Source of the DNA: Anaerobiospirillum succiniciproducens DSM 6400 | Lineage (GTDB): Bacteria > Pseudomonadota > Gammaproteobacteria > Enterobacterales > Succinivibrionaceae | DNA: 64,000 bases | Assembly (NCBI RefSeq): GCF_000482845.1 | Contig: NZ_AXWV01000018.1 | Location: 1 to 64,000 of the forward strand | Direction: 5' to 3' | Part shown: positions 61,918 through 64,000 of the stretch, in pieces | Position numbering within the stretch: the stretch's first letter is position 1 | Layout: the number at the start of each line of letters is the position of its first letter | Position numbers and translations under genes: made by a program | The notes under the pieces: generated by a model | What the model was told of the DNA's origin: nothing | The model's input: only the letters and a program-made list of their open reading frames with translations | The model's database searches: none

Positions 61918-63789
61918 TTACTCAAGCTTTGCAAGCTCCTCTTCAGTCTTATCTGGAGGAATGTTATACAGCTGTAGAGCTTTGGTCATGATTTCATTGA
62001 ATGCCATACCATTTACGGCACCACCGAAATGACTTACTGCTTGAGGTCTAAAGACTACAATAACCAAGGCAAAACGAGGATCTGAAAGCGGTCCAAAACC
62101 TACGAATGAGGATACGTACTCATTGGCGTAGGCACCGTCACGCGCAATGTGGGCAGTACCAGTCTTGCCCGCAATGTTATAGCGGGTAATGGCAGCACGA
62201 CGACCAGAGCCACGATCAACTACGCCCTTGAGCGCAGTATGCATGCGACGGATTTCAGTAATATTAGCAACCTGCTGATATTTTGGAGTTTCAACCGTTC
62301 TTAAAATACTAACTGGTACCTTGGCACCGTAATTGGCTAAGGTTGCATAAGAAGAGGCCAACTGCAGCGAAGTCACAGTTAAACCGTAACCATAAGCAAA
62401 AGTAGCCTTATCGATCTCAGACCAGAAGGTACGGTTAGCGTAGATATTGCCATTAACCTCACCAGCAAGACCTGAGTTAGTATTGGAGCCAAAGCCAAAA
62501 CGCTCCAGCATGGAAATCATTGGACCTTGACCAATACGCTGACCAATATGCGCCATACCAATATTGGAAGAATGCTCTAAGATGTCAAAGAGCTTACCGC
62601 TATCCATCTTATGGCTATCAGTAATTCTCTTGCCATTTACAACATATGGATGGGTATCAAAAGTCTCGTTCCAAGTAACCATGCCTGACTCTAAGGCGCC
62701 TAAAGCGATAATTGGCTTAATGGTAGAACCAGGCTCAAAGGTATCGGTAATGGTACGGTTACGTGCTAAAGATGCGTTAAAGACCGAACGATCATTTGGA
62801 TCAAAGCTTGGGAAGTTAACCATAGCCATAACTTCACCAGTCTTAACATCCATCATGACAGCTGATGCATATTCAGCCTGAAACTTATTAACGGTTTTTT
62901 CTAATGCCTCATAGGCAAAGGTTTGCAGACGGTCATCTACGCTTAAGACAAGGTTACCACCCACTTTACCCTCTTTGACCACGCCTAAGTTTTCAATTAC
63001 ATGGCCTTCAAGATCTTTTTTGGCCTTAACCTTAGATGGTGATGAGGATAAGAACTCGTTAAAGCTTGCTTCAATACCATATACACCATTACCTTCACTA
63101 TTAACAAAGCCAACTAAGTGGGCATTAACAGGGCCAGTTGTGTAATAACGCTGGTAGTTATCGGAGATGGTCAGACCAGGCACATCTAAACGCTCTAACT
63201 CACGAGCCTTATTGAGCATCAAGTATTGCTTTAAGCGCACATAACGACGCTCTTCATTGGAAATCTTATCAAAGAGCTCTTTAGGATCAATCTCTAAGAT
63301 GGATGCGATCTTTCGCAGCAGTTCTGCGTTATGGGTAACCTTTTTGTCATTTAAGATTTTGGCATCTGCCACTACAGACTTTGAAGGCACAGAAAGAGCC
63401 AAGATCTTACCGTTACGATCAGTAATCAGACCGCGAGCTGGCTCATTGACATAATGACGAATAGTGCGGCTTTCACCCTCTTTAATGAGACGCTCAGGAT
63501 TAATGATCTGAATCCACATCAGTCGTCCCACTAACAAAGAGATGGAGGCAAAAATAACCATCCAGATAATGGTGATTCTAAAAAATGTCAGCTTGTAATA
63601 CTGACTACTACCCTGCTCACTACCCTCTGCAAGATCTACTTCTTTATTCAGCGCAGACACTTCGTTGCTAACGGATAGCGAATTGTTAAAAGACTGCCCC
63701 TGTCTACCTTGACGACGTGCATTTGCGCCACGGCCGCCTTTAGACAAAGCTCCAGCTTTTAATTTAGACATGAAGTTAAACAACGACAT
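61918..63789 (-). CDS. ftsI: Septal peptidoglycan transpeptidase FtsI (PBP3)
   Basis: The 623-residue class B penicillin-binding protein cross-links septal peptidoglycan with FtsW. A long cytoplasmic N-terminus (about 68 residues, Gly/Arg/Ser-rich) precedes one membrane helix (about 69-89, FFRITIIWMVIFASISLLVG). The pedestal domain includes RGLITDRNGKILALSVPSKS. The transpeptidase motifs are SxxK (PGSTIKPIIALGAL), SxN (EHSSNIGMAHIG) and KTG (AGKTGTAHIA). It is slightly longer than E. coli FtsI (588), mainly in the N-terminus. Murein genes follow. ftsL does not precede it within the 211 bp left in the window. Confidence 0.96.
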   Translation of the reverse strand: MSLFNFMSKLKAGALSKGGRGANARRQGRQGQSFNNSLSVSNEVSALNKEVDLAEGSEQGSSQYYKLTFFRITIIWMVIFASISLLVGRLMWIQIINPERLIKEGESRTIRHYVNEPARGLITDRNGKILALSVPSKSVVADAKILNDKKVTHNAELLRKIASILEIDPKELFDKISNEERRYVRLKQYLMLNKARELERLDVPGLTISDNYQRYYTTGPVNAHLVGFVNSEGNGVYGIEASFNEFLSSSPSKVKAKKDLEGHVIENLGVVKEGKVGGNLVLSVDDRLQTFAYEALEKTVNKFQAEYASAVMMDVKTGEVMAMVNFPSFDPNDRSVFNASLARNRTITDTFEPGSTIKPIIALGALESGMVTWNETFDTHPYVVNGKRITDSHKMDSGKLFDILEHSSNIGMAHIGQRIGQGPMISMLERFGFGSNTNSGLAGEVNGNIYANRTFWSEIDKATFAYGYGLTVTSLQLASSYATLANYGAKVPVSILRTVETPKYQQVANITEIRRMHTALKGVVDRGSGRRAAITRYNIAGKTGTAHIARDGAYANEYVSSFVGFGPLSDPRFALVIVVFRPQAVSHFGGAVNGMAFNEIMTKALQLYNIPPDKTEEELAKLE

Positions 63790-64000
63790 ATGCTTATCCG
63801 ATAAAGAAACGATTGCAATATCACACCATAAAGCAACATGCCATGTGCATCTAGGCTAAGCTTGGCAGTGCATCTAGTTTAGCAAGGCTCACACAAGCAT
63901 GCTAAGTTAGCATTTGCCTTGCTTGATGGGCTAAGCTTGGCTTGGCCTAGCTAGGCTAGGCTAGGCTATGCCTTGCTTGCTTGGCTAAGTTCAGCTTAGC
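63790..64000. other. Upstream of ftsI, low-complexity repeat
   Basis: No gene is seen. The sequence is dominated by variants of GCTAAGCTTGG and a CTAGG tandem (three full copies at 63951-63965). ftsL, expected just upstream of ftsI, is not in this stretch; it could lie beyond the window. Confidence 0.45.

Overview
The window is a chromosomal segment of a Gram-negative gammaproteobacterium. Gene order is classically gammaproteobacterial: ffh-rpsP-rimM-trmD-rplS, rppH/ptsP/thyA with mutH divergent to rppH, and a large division and cell-wall (dcw) cluster followed by lpxC. A DcuB-type anaerobic C4-dicarboxylate antiporter, AcnB plus malate dehydrogenase, an SdhE flavinylation factor and a MotX-like polar flagellar motor protein suggest a motile, fumarate-respiring, succinate-producing anaerobe. 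Succinivibrionaceae (Aeromonadales) is my best guess; this is inference from content and gene order, not a database result. Layout: 1-5.1 kb holds glycogen synthesis (glgC, glgA) and gltX. 5.5-9.6 kb holds a PTS enzyme I with an Ala-rich N-terminal extension, an orphan four-carbon acid sugar kinase and tRNA-Gly(CCC). 9.9-20 kb, nearly all on the minus strand, carries nagA, an srmB-type DEAD helicase, sdhE, glmS, thyA, ptsP and rppH. 20.5-26 kb, on the plus strand, carries mutH, a repeat-rich 1.2-kb gap, a standalone glycogen-binding (CBM48-like) protein, initiator tRNA-fMet with a textbook promoter, and dcuB. 26.4-30.4 kb is the rplS-trmD-rimM-rpsP-ffh ribosome/SRP block. 31-39 kb has motX, mdh, acnB, ampD and lpxC. 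39.9-42 kb is a chemoreceptor. 43-63.8 kb is the dcw cluster, read on the minus strand as ftsI-murE-murF-mraY-murD-ftsW-murG-murC-ftsQ-ftsA-ftsZ-ftsZ. The genes link hexosamine and peptidoglycan supply (nagA, glmS, ampD, murC-G, mraY, ftsI, ftsW) with lipid A synthesis (lpxC) and cytokinesis. The most unusual observations are in the dcw cluster. There are two complete tandem ftsZ paralogues, each with its own terminator. MurF carries a roughly 290-residue insertion with 36 histidines in about 150 residues and five Gly-Cys-Pro (CP) motifs, which looks like a metal- or heme-binding module inside a peptidoglycan ligase. MurE carries two internal insertions and a 184-residue Lys/Ala/Thr tail like histone H1. 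Other housekeeping proteins (enzyme I, S16, SrmB) also carry low-complexity extensions. ddlB is absent from its usual place, and most dcw genes are separated by gaps of 100-800 bp, some with terminators and tandem repeats. Intergenic DNA is rich in short tandem repeats, GATC clusters and ACCCTC/GAGGGT arrays. No CRISPR array, insertion sequence or prophage was recognised.
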